From CAYSLC01 sp964431545 (GTDB taxonomy: Bacteria; Desulfobacterota; Desulfobacteria; Desulfobacterales; JAABSP01), in the NCBI GenBank assembly GCA_964431545.1, contig CAYSLC010000091.1, positions 1-20,249 of the forward strand: 20,249 nt of DNA. The letters are read 5' to 3'. Numbering within the stretch: the stretch's first letter is position 1; the number at the start of each line of letters is the position of its first letter. The notes beneath the pieces are model-generated. The model saw nothing but the letters and a program-made list of their open reading frames with translations, searched no databases and was not told the origin of the DNA. Positions 1 to 8,729 of the stretch are shown in pieces. The position numbers and the translations under genes are program-made.

Positions 1-240
<240 letters not shown>

Positions 241-248
241 ATCCGCAA

Positions 249-277
249 TCAATAACCATGGGGTCCCCGCTTTTCAA
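249..277 (-). promoter_or_regulatory. Putative sigma-70 promoter of rnpB
   Basis: On the minus strand TTGAAA (277-272) is followed by a 17-nt spacer and TATTGA (254-249). The -35 is a 5/6 match to consensus; the -10 is weak. The predicted start near 242 agrees with the independently estimated 5' end of the RNase P RNA, which is the main support. Confidence 0.45.
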
Positions 278-278
278 C

Positions 279-304
279 CCGGACCGTCCGACCGGACCGT
301 CCGA
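279..304. repeat. Tandem 13-bp repeat with palindromic units
   Basis: The 13-bp unit ccggaccgtccga occurs twice, perfectly and head to tail (279-291 and 292-304). Each copy contains the near-palindrome cggac-c-gtccg. It lies just upstream of the rnpB -35 element and downstream of the zinc-ribbon gene stop. It could be an operator, part of a terminator for the upstream gene, or chance GC-rich duplication. A 10-bp palindrome, cccgatcggg, also lies in this gap (about 321-331). Confidence 0.6.
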
Positions 305-350
305 AGGCCCATCGACGCCCCCCGATCGGGCTCCCCGATAGGTTCCCGGC

Positions 351-1073
351 CTACTCCTCCCGGTCGTTGTCCGGGTAGATGATCCGCTGGCAGTTCGGAC
401 AGAACCGCAGATTCTCGTACCGCTGGAGTTCGTTGTACATCTGCGGCGGAATATTGGTGTGGCAGCCGTAACAGACCGCGTTCTTTGCCGGCGCGATGGC
501 TTGCCCCCCGAGCTGTTCCTTGATCCGGACGAACCGGTCCAGAATTCGTCGATCCATCTTCCCGGAGACCGTCCCCCAGTCCGAATCGAGTTCCGCCAGC
601 CGCTTCTCCCCCTCCGTGGTGGTCTCCTCGAAGGACGCCTTCCGCGCGGTGTACTGGTCCTTGAGCGCATCCAGCTCCTCGGTCTGGGTGGAGATCTCCT
701 GCTCGAGGCTTTCGATCCGGTCGAGGTGTTCCAGCATCTGGTCCTCGGCCTGGGAGTTCTTCGCCTTCAGTTCCTCGATGGCCTTCAACAGGGCCTGATA
801 TTCCTTGTTGGTCTTGACGGATCGGAGCCGGTCCCTGCTCTTGTGGATCAGCGTCAGGCTCTCCTTGGACTCCATCTCCAGGGATCGGTAGAGCTTCCGG
901 GCCTCCTCCAGGGAGGTCTCCTGGATGTCGAGACGGTTCTCGCAGGCCCGGAGCTGGTCCTCCAGGGTCCGCATCTTCCCGGAGACCTCCTGGATCCGGG
1001 CTCTTACGACATCCTTCTCCGTTTCAATCCGTTGGAGTTCAATCAAAGTGTCGATTTGTTCCTTTGTATCCAT
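351..1073 (-). CDS. DUF164/C4-type zinc-ribbon coiled-coil protein
   Basis: A 240-residue protein. Residues about 5-185 are almost entirely charged heptad-like sequence, predicted as a long antiparallel coiled coil. They are followed by a C-terminal zinc ribbon with CxxC pairs at Cys201/Cys204 and Cys225/Cys228. This layout and the length match the C4-type zinc ribbon family (PF02591, formerly DUF164), whose members are cytoplasmic and proposed to bind nucleic acid or act as chaperone-like scaffolds; the role is not firmly known. The ATG at 1073 follows an AAGGGAG-like site with short spacing. It lies 144 bp downstream of the nif3-like gene on the same strand and ends about 75 bp before the rnpB promoter. 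Nif3, zinc-ribbon protein and RNase P RNA in this order is an arrangement I associate with Desulfobacterota, which supports the call but not a function. Confidence 0.88.
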   Translation of the reverse strand: MDTKEQIDTLIELQRIETEKDVVRARIQEVSGKMRTLEDQLRACENRLDIQETSLEEARKLYRSLEMESKESLTLIHKSRDRLRSVKTNKEYQALLKAIEELKAKNSQAEDQMLEHLDRIESLEQEISTQTEELDALKDQYTARKASFEETTTEGEKRLAELDSDWGTVSGKMDRRILDRFVRIKEQLGGQAIAPAKNAVCYGCHTNIPPQMYNELQRYENLRFCPNCQRIIYPDNDREE

Positions 1074-1217
1074 CCTCTCCCTTCATTCTTTAGGCTTCCG
1101 GAAAATGGGTTTGGGAAAGCCGGATCGGGAGAACACCGCCTTCCGGCGCATCTCCGACCGCCGTCACCCCCCAAAGCGGTTCTCTGGAAGCCCGGGGGGA
1201 CCTCGCCCCCCCTTGGT

Positions 1218-2336
1218 TCACAGGAAACGGAACGGATCCGCCTCCAGCCCGCACGCGGTGATTCGAACCTCCGGGTGGATCTTCTCCGTCAGCCCCCGCA
1301 GCCGCTCCGTCAACTCCGAGACCACGATATGCTCGGAGGGGAAGTGGCCGATGTCGATGAGCCCCCGGCCCGCGGCCTGGGCGTCCCGGGCGTCGTGGTA
1401 CCGCAAATCTCCGGTGATGAACGCCTGGGCCCCGGAGGAGAGAAACGGCCCCATCATCCCGGAGCCGGCGCCGGAGCAGACGGCCACGCTCTCCACCACC
1501 ATCTCCGGGTCGCCCACGTACCGAACGTTCTCGATTCCCACGGCCTGTTTCAAACCGGCGGCAAGCTCCGCCAGGGGGGCGGGCGCGGTCAGCCTCCCCA
1601 TCCGTCCGAGCCCCGTCCCGGCGTTTCGGGGCGCCATGGGGTAGAGGTCATGGGCCATGGTCTCATAGGGGTGCCGGGCCCGGACCGCCTCCAGGATCTG
1701 TTCGGCCCTGTCGGCCTCCACCACCGCTTCGATTCGGACCTCCCGGGCGTGGACGAGTTCTCCGGCTTCCCCCCGGTAGGGACGGGCGCCCGGATCCGGA
1801 ACATAGGTGCCGGTCCCTTCCACCCGGAAGGAACACCCGGAATAGGCCCCGATCCGGCCGGCGCCGGCGTCCAGCAGGGCCGCGAGGACCGCTCCCTCGT
1901 GAGTGGAAGGCGCGTAGACCACCAGTTTGCGCCGCTCCGCCTCTTTGCCCGGGGAAAGGGGCCTGGGGTCCGTCACCCCGATGCGGCGGCAGAGGATGTC
2001 GTTGATCCCCCCCACGGCGCTGTCCAGGTTGGTGTGGGCGGCGTAGATCGACATCCGGCCGGTTCCGGCCTGGAGGACGGCGGCTCCCAGGGGGGCGGAG
2101 AAGTCGATGGACTTGAGGGCCTTGAAGATCAGCGGATGGTGGGTGACCAGTAGATCGACGCCGTCGGCGCGGGCCTCCTCGATCACCTCCGGCAGCGGAT
2201 CGAGGGCCACCCGGACCGTCTCCACCGGCCAACCCGGGTGCCCCACCTGGAGTCCGGGATTGTCCCACTCTTCGGCCAGCGGCCTCGGGGCGATGGTTTC
2301 GATCAGTCCAACGATGTCGGCGACCGTGGGGGCCAT
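1218..2336 (-). CDS. Nif3-like dinuclear metal-centre protein (YbgI/YqfO family)
   Basis: A 372-residue member of the NIF3/DUF34 family, cytoplasmic hexamers with a two-metal site. Some members are annotated as GTP cyclohydrolase I type 2, but the physiological reaction is unsettled. Metal-ligand motifs are visible: His66-His67 in VTHHPLIF, the AHTNLD segment with His101 and Asp105, and the C-terminal IGHFPSEH with a His and Glu pair. Residues about 135-240 form the inserted PII/CutA1-like domain found in long members (YqfO type, about 370 residues) but absent from short YbgI-type proteins (about 250), so this is a full-length long form. The ATG at 2336 is the natural family start, although its ribosome site is weak (GAGGA about 15 nt upstream). 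It lies downstream of tRNA-Met and a stem-loop, and upstream of the zinc-ribbon gene. Confidence 0.92.
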   Translation of the reverse strand: MAPTVADIVGLIETIAPRPLAEEWDNPGLQVGHPGWPVETVRVALDPLPEVIEEARADGVDLLVTHHPLIFKALKSIDFSAPLGAAVLQAGTGRMSIYAAHTNLDSAVGGINDILCRRIGVTDPRPLSPGKEAERRKLVVYAPSTHEGAVLAALLDAGAGRIGAYSGCSFRVEGTGTYVPDPGARPYRGEAGELVHAREVRIEAVVEADRAEQILEAVRARHPYETMAHDLYPMAPRNAGTGLGRMGRLTAPAPLAELAAGLKQAVGIENVRYVGDPEMVVESVAVCSGAGSGMMGPFLSSGAQAFITGDLRYHDARDAQAAGRGLIDIGHFPSEHIVVSELTERLRGLTEKIHPEVRITACGLEADPFRFL

Positions 2337-2363
2337 GGCGATTTATCCGGTCCTCATCACGAA

Positions 2364-2397
2364 GAAAGGCGTGGTTACGTTTTGCACCACGCCTTTC
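2364..2397 (-). terminator. Stem-loop between tRNA-Met and nif3-like gene (possible terminator)
   Basis: An 11-bp perfect stem (gaaaggcgtgg at 2364-2374 with ccacgcctttc at 2387-2397) encloses a 12-nt loop. On the minus strand it follows tRNA-Met and precedes the Nif3-family gene. The bases after it have no real T-run (TTCGTG), so it may be a weak terminator, a processing or attenuation structure, or a protein site. Confidence 0.45.
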
Positions 2398-2496
2398 CCA
2401 TGCGCTGAATCGGGGCGGCGCCGCCGCCCCGGCTTATCTATCCGTTTCAATCGATTCACATTCCAAACGTTCAAACCCTTGCCCTCGGAAGGGGTA

Positions 2497-2569
2497 TGGG
2501 CCCACCTGGGATCGAACCAGGGACCTACCGGTTATGAGCCGGTGGCTCTGCCAGCTGAGCTATGGGCCC
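2497..2569 (-). tRNA. tRNA-Met (CAT anticodon, probably elongator)
   Basis: On the minus strand a 73-nt cloverleaf folds completely: acceptor GGGCCCA/TGGGCCC with discriminator A, D-arm GCTC/GAGC, anticodon stem ACCGG/CCGGT with loop CTCATAA (anticodon CAT), and T-arm CCTGG-TTCGATC-CCAGG. CCA is not encoded (the next bases are TAC). The paired first base and non-initiator anticodon stem (no three G:C pairs of the initiator type) favour elongator Met. A tRNA-Ile2 whose C34 is converted to lysidine cannot be fully excluded from sequence alone. Confidence 0.93.
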
Positions 2570-2594
2570 CCGTGGCGCAACGCCGTTTTCGCCA

Positions 2595-2623
2595 TTCCTA
2601 TCCGTCAAATCCTCTTTTGTCAA
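2595..2623 (-). promoter_or_regulatory. Putative promoter of tRNA-Met
   Basis: A perfect TTGACA (2623-2618) lies immediately after the rpoD stop, with a 17-nt spacer and TAGGAA (2600-2595) as a weak -10. The predicted start is about 20 nt before the mature tRNA 5' end, giving a short leader for RNase P to remove. Confidence 0.45.
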
Positions 2624-2626
2624 GCG

Positions 2627-4390
<1,764 letters not shown>

Positions 4391-4417
4391 ATTGGTTACG
4401 CCTCCTACAGGTTCCAG

Positions 4418-6178
4418 CTAGTCCTTGGACACTCTTCTGGCCTGGTTTTGCCTCTCCTCTAAAAGCTTCAGCAGCAGCGACTGATCGCCGCCGCGTTCGG
4501 CCGCCTCGATCTCCTTCAACAGGCGATCCTCCCCGCGCATTCTCAGGGATTCGAACTGACCCAGGAGCCTCAAGCACCCTTCCCGGTCCCAGCACTCCCC
4601 CTCCATGGCGAGGGAGACGGCCATGCGGGCCTTTCGTTCATCGGCGATCAGCCGGTCCATCCGGGCCACCGGATGGCCGGGGCGGGCCAGCACGCTCTCC
4701 CCGATCGATCTCAGGGCCGGATCCCGGAATCGGCCGAGGAGCCCGCGCCGTTCGATCTCCGGGATGATCTCCGGGTATTGGAGCATCATGGAGACGATCT
4801 TCCGCTCCAGTCGCCCCCCCTTTTCCACCCCCTCCGACCGCGCCGCTGCCGGAGGGACGGCCCGTCGGTCGGGCACCGCGCTCCGGGAAGGGATGACCGC
4901 CTCGGCGATCCGCTCTTCATCCACGCCGATCCGTTCGGAAAGGTTCTTGATGTACAAGGAGCGTTTCACCGGGTCCCGGATGGCCCCCAGGGGCCGTTTC
5001 ATCTCGGATAGGATCCGGACCTTCCCCTCCACCCCGTCGCCCCACTTCCGGATCGCCTGGGACATGAGAAACTCCACCGGGCTCACCGCCGCGTCGGCCA
5101 GCTCCCGGAACCGGTCGGGTCCCTCGGACCGGACAAAGGAGTCGGGATCATGTCCCCGGGGAAGGACGAGGATCGACGCCTCCCCCCCCTCCCGGTCGAA
5201 GATCTCGATGGCGCGGGCCGCGGCCTTGATCCCCGCCGTATCCGAGTCGAAGACCAGAATCACCCTCTCCGACACGCCCTTGAGCAGGCGGACATGGTGC
5301 GCCGTCAGGGCGGTCCCCAGGGTGGCCACCGTGTTTTCGATCCCCGCCTGGTAAAGGGAGATCAGGTCGAAATACCCTTCCACCAGAAAGGCCGACCCGG
5401 CCCCCAGGCACTTGCTCCGGGTCACCGAAAGCCCGTAGAGGGAGCGCCCCTTGTCGAAAACCGCCGTCTCCGGCGTGTTCAAGTACTTGGGCATCCCGTC
5501 GTCCATCACCCGGCCGCCGAACCCGACGACCCGCCGCCTTCCGTCGATGATGGGGAAGATGATGCGGTTTCGGAACCGGTCGTAATGGCCCCGTCTCGGG
5601 GGCTTGCTGGGGGCCACCAGCCCGCACCGTTCCAGGATGTCCGCTTTGAACCCGCTTTTGGCCATGCGCCGGATCAGGTTGTCCCAGCCCTCGGGCGCGA
5701 ATCCCAGGTGGAACCGGTCGATGGTCCCCCGATCGATCCCCCGGTTCCGGAGATAGGCCGCCGCCTTCTCCCCGATCCGGTCGTGAAGGCAGGCGGTGAA
5801 ATACCCCATGGCCGCCTCATTGGCCGAGAGGAGCCGCTCCCGGTCCCGGAGCCGCTTCCGCTCCTCCGGGGGAAGATCCCGATCCGCCACCTCGATGCCG
5901 TACCGGGCCCCCAGCACCTTGACCGCCTCGGGAAACGACAGGCCGTCGTGCTTCATCAAAAAACCGAAGACGGTCCCGCCTTCCCCGCAGCCGAAGCAGT
6001 GGAAGATCTGCTTGGCCGGGCTAACCGTAAACGAGGGGGTCTTCTCGGAGTGGAACGGGCACAGGCCGACGAAATCCTTCCCTGTCTTCTTCAGGACCAC
6101 GGAATCGGAAACGATATCCACGATATCGGCCGCATTCTGGATCTCCGTGATTTTGGTTTCGGGAATCGGGGCTGTCAA
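4418..6178 (-). CDS. dnaG: DNA primase DnaG
   Basis: A 586-residue primase that makes RNA primers at the replication fork with DnaB helicase. The N-terminal CHC2 zinc domain has Cys40, His43, Cys61 and Cys64 (CPFHSEKTPSF ... FHCFGC). The catalytic core contains the RNA-polymerase-type segment RFRNRIIFPI-DGRRRVVGFGGR (about 201-223). The TOPRIM fold has its catalytic Glu in VEGYFD (266-271) and metal-binding DSD at 311-313. The C-terminal third (about 430-586) is the less conserved helicase-interaction domain. The start is TTG at 6178, chosen because GGGAGG lies 9 nt upstream and residue 1 aligns with usual DnaG N-termini. It is followed after 27 bp by rpoD, the classical macromolecular-synthesis operon; rpsU is not upstream here. 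A sigma-70 promoter and a leader of about 135 nt precede it. Confidence 0.98.
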   Translation of the reverse strand: MTAPIPETKITEIQNAADIVDIVSDSVVLKKTGKDFVGLCPFHSEKTPSFTVSPAKQIFHCFGCGEGGTVFGFLMKHDGLSFPEAVKVLGARYGIEVADRDLPPEERKRLRDRERLLSANEAAMGYFTACLHDRIGEKAAAYLRNRGIDRGTIDRFHLGFAPEGWDNLIRRMAKSGFKADILERCGLVAPSKPPRRGHYDRFRNRIIFPIIDGRRRVVGFGGRVMDDGMPKYLNTPETAVFDKGRSLYGLSVTRSKCLGAGSAFLVEGYFDLISLYQAGIENTVATLGTALTAHHVRLLKGVSERVILVFDSDTAGIKAAARAIEIFDREGGEASILVLPRGHDPDSFVRSEGPDRFRELADAAVSPVEFLMSQAIRKWGDGVEGKVRILSEMKRPLGAIRDPVKRSLYIKNLSERIGVDEERIAEAVIPSRSAVPDRRAVPPAAARSEGVEKGGRLERKIVSMMLQYPEIIPEIERRGLLGRFRDPALRSIGESVLARPGHPVARMDRLIADERKARMAVSLAMEGECWDREGCLRLLGQFESLRMRGEDRLLKEIEAAERGGDQSLLLKLLEERQNQARRVSKD

Positions 6179-6187
6179 CCGAAGTAT

Positions 6188-6193
6188 CCTCCC
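6188..6193 (-). promoter_or_regulatory. Ribosome binding site fixing the TTG start of dnaG
   Basis: GGGAGG (6193-6188, minus strand) lies 9 nt before the TTG at 6178. No ATG or GTG is available at a comparable distance, so this site decides the dnaG start. Confidence 0.8.
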
Positions 6194-6200
6194 TTAAACC

Positions 6201-6273
6201 CCTGAGCCTGAAGACGACGGCGGGCGGAAGGATCTATCAAAGGGACGAACAATGGGAAATACGATGGCTCAGG
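6201..6273. repeat. Inverted repeat in the dnaG leader
   Basis: Perfect 8-bp arms cctgagcc (6201-6208) and ggctcagg (6266-6273) flank 57 nt inside the untranslated leader of dnaG-rpoD. They could pair in the mRNA and bring an upstream AAAGGAGG close to the real ribosome site. The effect, if any, is unknown, and arms this short can arise by chance. Confidence 0.4.
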
Positions 6274-6321
6274 CCTCCTTTATGAGATGTGCCGAGGAAA
6301 CCTAACAATTTATAAACCTGT

Positions 6322-6350
6322 AGTTTAAGTTTTGACTGGAGAATTGTCAA
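6322..6350 (-). promoter_or_regulatory. Sigma-70 promoter of the dnaG-rpoD operon
   Basis: A perfect TTGACA (6350-6345), a 17-nt spacer and TAAACT (6327-6322) on the minus strand, in a locally AT-rich patch. It lies immediately after the hisA terminator. The predicted start near 6315 gives a leader of about 135 nt before the TTG of dnaG. Confidence 0.72.
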
Positions 6351-6360
6351 GGGAAGTTGC

Positions 6361-6397
6361 GAAAAAAACCGGATGGGTCCCTATTCCCCGCTCCGGA
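6361..6397 (-). terminator. Putative rho-independent terminator of the his gene cluster
   Basis: On the minus strand TCCGG and CCGGA form a 5-bp stem around an 18-nt GC-rich loop that can pair further internally, directly followed by T7 (6368-6362). The hairpin overlaps the hisA stop codon. The stem is short but the T-run is strong, and the dnaG promoter begins just after it. Confidence 0.5.
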
Positions 6398-7112
6398 CGA
6401 GGGAGAGGGCTTCACCCAGGTCGAGGCTGCCGGTGTACAGGGCGCGGCCGGTGATCACGCCGACCACGCCGGCGGAAGCCAGGGGCATCAGGCCCCGGAT
6501 GTCCTCCAGGGTCGACACGCCCCCCGAGGCGACCACGGGCACCGATACGGCCTCGGCCAGGCGGCGGGTCTCCTCGAGGTTGGGTCCGGTCTGCATGCCG
6601 TCCCGGTGGATATCCGTGAAGTTGATGGCGGCCACGCCGCTGTCCTCGAACCGCCGGGCCAGGTCGACGGCCTGGGTCCGGGTGGTCTCGGTCCACCCCT
6701 CCACGGCCACCCACCCGTTCCGGGCGTCGATGCCCACCACGATCCGGTCGGGGAACGCCCGGCACGCCTCCCGGACGAAGCCGGGGTTCCGGATCGCCTC
6801 CGTGCCGATGATGACCCGGGAAACCCCCATCTCGATGCAGCCCTCCACCGTGGCGAGGTCCCGGATCCCGCCCCCCACCTGAACGTCCGCGTCCACGGAC
6901 GAAAGGATACTCCGGATCGCCTCGGTGTTGACCGGCCGCTTTTCCACGGCGCCGTCCAGATCCACCACGTGGATCAACCGGGCGCCCAAATCGGCCCACC
7001 GCCGGGCCATGGCGGCGGGATCATCCGAAAAGACGGTCTCGGCGTCCAGGCGGCCCTGGAGCAGGCGGACACACCGCCCTCCCTTGATGTCGACGGCCGG
7101 AATAATGATCAT
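6381..7112 (-). CDS. hisA: Phosphoribosylformimino-AICAR ribotide isomerase HisA
   Basis: A 243-residue (beta/alpha)8 barrel enzyme that isomerises ProFAR to PRFAR in histidine biosynthesis. It starts MIIIPAVDIKGG with the catalytic Asp8. The second acid, Asp129, sits in VVGIDARNG. The phosphate-binding segments VGGGIRD (about 79-85) and ASGGVS (about 195-200) are present. The length equals the family norm. The frame is open 21 codons further upstream, but the ATG at 7112 is chosen because it matches HisA N-termini and overlaps the preceding gene's stop as ATGA. There is no separate ribosome site, so translation is probably coupled to the lipoprotein gene. A terminator overlaps its end. Confidence 0.96.
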   Translation of the reverse strand: MIIIPAVDIKGGRCVRLLQGRLDAETVFSDDPAAMARRWADLGARLIHVVDLDGAVEKRPVNTEAIRSILSSVDADVQVGGGIRDLATVEGCIEMGVSRVIIGTEAIRNPGFVREACRAFPDRIVVGIDARNGWVAVEGWTETTRTQAVDLARRFEDSGVAAINFTDIHRDGMQTGPNLEETRRLAEAVSVPVVASGGVSTLEDIRGLMPLASAGVVGVITGRALYTGSLDLGEALSLVRSGE

Positions 7113-7804
7113 TCGGTGAAGGGTTCGACCACGTGTTTCAATCCCGAGAGGGCGAGTTCCTCCACGGTCAGCCACTTGGCCTCCCGCTCCAGGAAGATCT
7201 CGAAGAGAAAGAGGTTCTCGCTCAGGGAGTGCTGGGTCTCGTCCAGATACCCGGTCCAGAGGAGCCGTCCGTCCCTCACCCGGATCAGGTGGAGGTCGAA
7301 GGCGGCCGAGGCGGGGGATTCCACGGAAAAACCGTTGCCCACCCGCTCCCGATACCGGTAGATGTGTCCGGCCATCACCAGGTCCGCGCCCGCCATGCGG
7401 CCGGCCCGGGTCAGGAGCCGGCCTTCGGCCAGGGTCCCGCCCCGCTGTTTCATCGCCGCCTCCTCCAGTCCGGCCTCCGGGGGCGCGGTGAGAAGGCGAA
7501 AGTCGGTCTCCGACGCCAGGAGACTCCGGAGGTGGCGGGTGAGCGTCTCGGGCGCCCGGTCCGGCACGGGGCCGGCCATGAAGACGTTTCCCGACAGGGG
7601 ACAGCGGACGTTCCGGTTCTCGCCGTAGACCTTGGAGAGGTCCTTGAAGGGGACGACCAGGAGCGTTTTTGCCCCGTGGAGGACGGGCGCCGGGTCGGTG
7701 ACGGCGGGATCGGTCCGGCAGCCGGCCGTCCAGAGCAGGATCAGGCAGACGGCCGCGGCGAGGATCCCCTTCAGACGGCCGCCGGAAGCAAGCGGATGGA
7801 TCAT
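7109..7804 (-). CDS. Unrecognised lipoprotein encoded between hisB and hisA
   Basis: A 231-residue protein whose N-terminus has two positively charged residues, a hydrophobic stretch (about 13-25) and a lipobox-like TAG-Cys29. This suggests a lipoprotein attached to the inner or outer membrane, though Thr at -3 is slightly atypical. The mature part has segments LLVVPFKDLSKVYGENRNV and, later, ADLVMAGHIYRYRERVGN and DGRLLWTGYLDETQHSLSE. These faintly recall small envelope lipoproteins of the LpoB/CsgG/DUF799 fold, which combine two-layer alpha/beta domains with a VMAG-like strand. I do not recognise the family for certain. It begins 29 bp after hisB and overlaps hisA by 4 bp, so it belongs to the transcription unit, yet it has no evident link to histidine synthesis. 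A small GGCG-AAA-CGCC hairpin lies between a GAGAGAGG ribosome site and the ATG. Confidence 0.8.
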   Translation of the reverse strand: MIHPLASGGRLKGILAAAVCLILLWTAGCRTDPAVTDPAPVLHGAKTLLVVPFKDLSKVYGENRNVRCPLSGNVFMAGPVPDRAPETLTRHLRSLLASETDFRLLTAPPEAGLEEAAMKQRGGTLAEGRLLTRAGRMAGADLVMAGHIYRYRERVGNGFSVESPASAAFDLHLIRVRDGRLLWTGYLDETQHSLSENLFLFEIFLEREAKWLTVEELALSGLKHVVEPFTE

Positions 7805-7833
7805 GGTGGCGTTTCGCCTCTCTCTTGTGTCGA

Positions 7834-8421
7834 TCAGAGCACCCCTTTGGTGGATTGGACGCCGGCGACCCGCGGATCGACGGCGGTGGCCGCGTCCAGG
7901 GCCCGTCCGGCCGCTTTGAAGATGGCTTCCAACATGTGGTGCTCGTTCTCCCCGTATTGCAGATGGATGTGGAGGGTCATCCCGGCCCGAACGGCGAAGG
8001 CCCGGAAGAACTCCTTGCCCAGATGGACGTTGAAAGGCCCGGGACCGTCCAGGGGATCGGGGACCCGATAGACCAGAAACGGCCGATTGGAAAGATCGAT
8101 GGTCACCGCCGCCAGGGCTTCGTCCATGGGCACCACGGCATGTCCGTAGCGCCGGATGCCCTTGCGCTCCCCCAGGGCCCGGTGGAGGGCATCGCCCAAC
8201 ACCAGCCCCACATCCTCCACGGTATGGTGGAAATCGACCTCCAGGTCCCCCCGGGCCCGCAGGGAGAGGCCGAAGTGGCCGTGCGCGGCCAGGAGGGTCA
8301 GCATGTGGTCGAAGAAGGCGATCCCCGTGGCGACCTCCGGGCGGTCCTCCCGGTCGAGGGAGAGCCGGGCGGAGATCTCCGTCTCCTCGGTCCTTCGCTC
8401 GGTCTCGGCGGTTCGGTTCAT
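7834..8421 (-). CDS. hisB: Imidazoleglycerol-phosphate dehydratase HisB
   Basis: A 195-residue monofunctional dehydratase that converts imidazoleglycerol phosphate to imidazole-acetol phosphate in the histidine pathway. The Mn-binding signatures are complete: FFDHML (about 37-42), HHTVEDVG (about 65-72) and GENEHHMLEAIFKA (about 158-171). The length is typical, and there is no fused phosphatase domain. The N-terminus NRTAETERRTEETEI aligns with the usual start, so ATG 8421 is kept, although the bases before it are pyrimidine-rich (CCCTCCCCCTCC) with no ribosome site. About 96 bp separate it from tRNA-Ala, with no clear promoter or terminator between, so it may be on the tRNA transcript. Confidence 0.96.
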   Translation of the reverse strand: MNRTAETERRTEETEISARLSLDREDRPEVATGIAFFDHMLTLLAAHGHFGLSLRARGDLEVDFHHTVEDVGLVLGDALHRALGERKGIRRYGHAVVPMDEALAAVTIDLSNRPFLVYRVPDPLDGPGPFNVHLGKEFFRAFAVRAGMTLHIHLQYGENEHHMLEAIFKAAGRALDAATAVDPRVAGVQSTKGVL

Positions 8422-8517
8422 GGAGGGGGAGGGTTGGATGGAGGATTACTTTCTCGAAGCGGGTGGCACGGATCGCTCGGACAACGGGGGCATGGGCATC
8501 TCGGCCGTTTGGGTGAA

Positions 8518-8593
8518 TGGTGGAGATGAGGGGAATCGAACCCCTGACCTCAGCATTGCGAACGCTGCGCTCTCCCAACTGAGCTACATCCCC
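8518..8593 (-). tRNA. tRNA-Ala (CGC anticodon), CCA encoded
   Basis: A minus-strand cloverleaf: acceptor GGGGATG/CATCTCC with the G3-U70 wobble pair that marks alanine tRNAs, D-arm GCTC/GAGC, anticodon stem CAGCG/TGCTG with loop TTCGCAA (anticodon CGC, reading GCG), and T-arm AGGGG-TTCGATT-CCCCT. Discriminator A is followed by CCA (8520-8518) in the DNA, unlike the tRNA-Met of this window. Confidence 0.95.
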
Positions 8594-8608
8594 ACGATCA
8601 GACCTCCT

Positions 8609-8637
8609 TGTATAGCAGATCGAAACCGGGCGGTCAA
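8609..8637 (-). promoter_or_regulatory. Sigma-70 promoter of tRNA-Ala
   Basis: TTGACC (8637-8632), a 17-nt spacer and TATACA (8614-8609) on the minus strand. The predicted start near 8602 is about 9 nt before the tRNA. It is back to back with the promoter of the YcaO gene, and an A-rich tract lies between the two. Confidence 0.65.
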
Positions 8638-8659
8638 CGGAAAAAAATCCCTTTTCCCC

Positions 8660-8687
8660 TTGTAAAACGGACGCAAGTGGGTATGAT
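8660..8687 (+). promoter_or_regulatory. Putative promoter of the YcaO-TPR gene
   Basis: TTGTAA (8660-8665), a 16-nt spacer and TATGAT (8682-8687). The -10 matches consensus at 5 of 6 positions. The predicted start is about 20 nt before the AGGAGG ribosome site. Confidence 0.5.
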
Positions 8688-8714
8688 CATCGAATCATTC
8701 GAAAACGCGACCCC

Positions 8715-8720
8715 AGGAGG
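8715..8720 (+). promoter_or_regulatory. Ribosome binding site of the YcaO-TPR gene
   Basis: AGGAGG ends 9 nt before ATG 8730. An in-frame TTG at 8724 is only 3 nt away, so the site selects the ATG as the true start. Confidence 0.8.
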
Positions 8721-8729
8721 CTTTTGAAA

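Noticed and set aside
1194..1212. G6/C6 hairpin after the Nif3-family gene as a terminator
   Set aside because: Homopolymer G and C runs pair trivially and no T-run follows on the minus strand.
459..2153. Long plus-strand open frame opposite the zinc-ribbon and Nif3-family genes
   Set aside because: It is antisense to two well-supported genes, its protein is Gly/Pro/Arg/Leu-rich low-complexity sequence, and it is explained by the GC-rich third positions of the real genes.
6220..6292. Possible leader peptide in the dnaG 5' region after AAAGGAGG
   Set aside because: The codon at the right distance is ATC, not a standard start. The reading frame is short, so translation cannot be supported from sequence.
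8422..8578. N-terminal extension of the lipoprotein frame back through hisB and the tRNA-Ala region
   Set aside because: It overlaps hisB entirely and parts of the tRNA. The lipoprotein signal peptide begins at ATG 7804.
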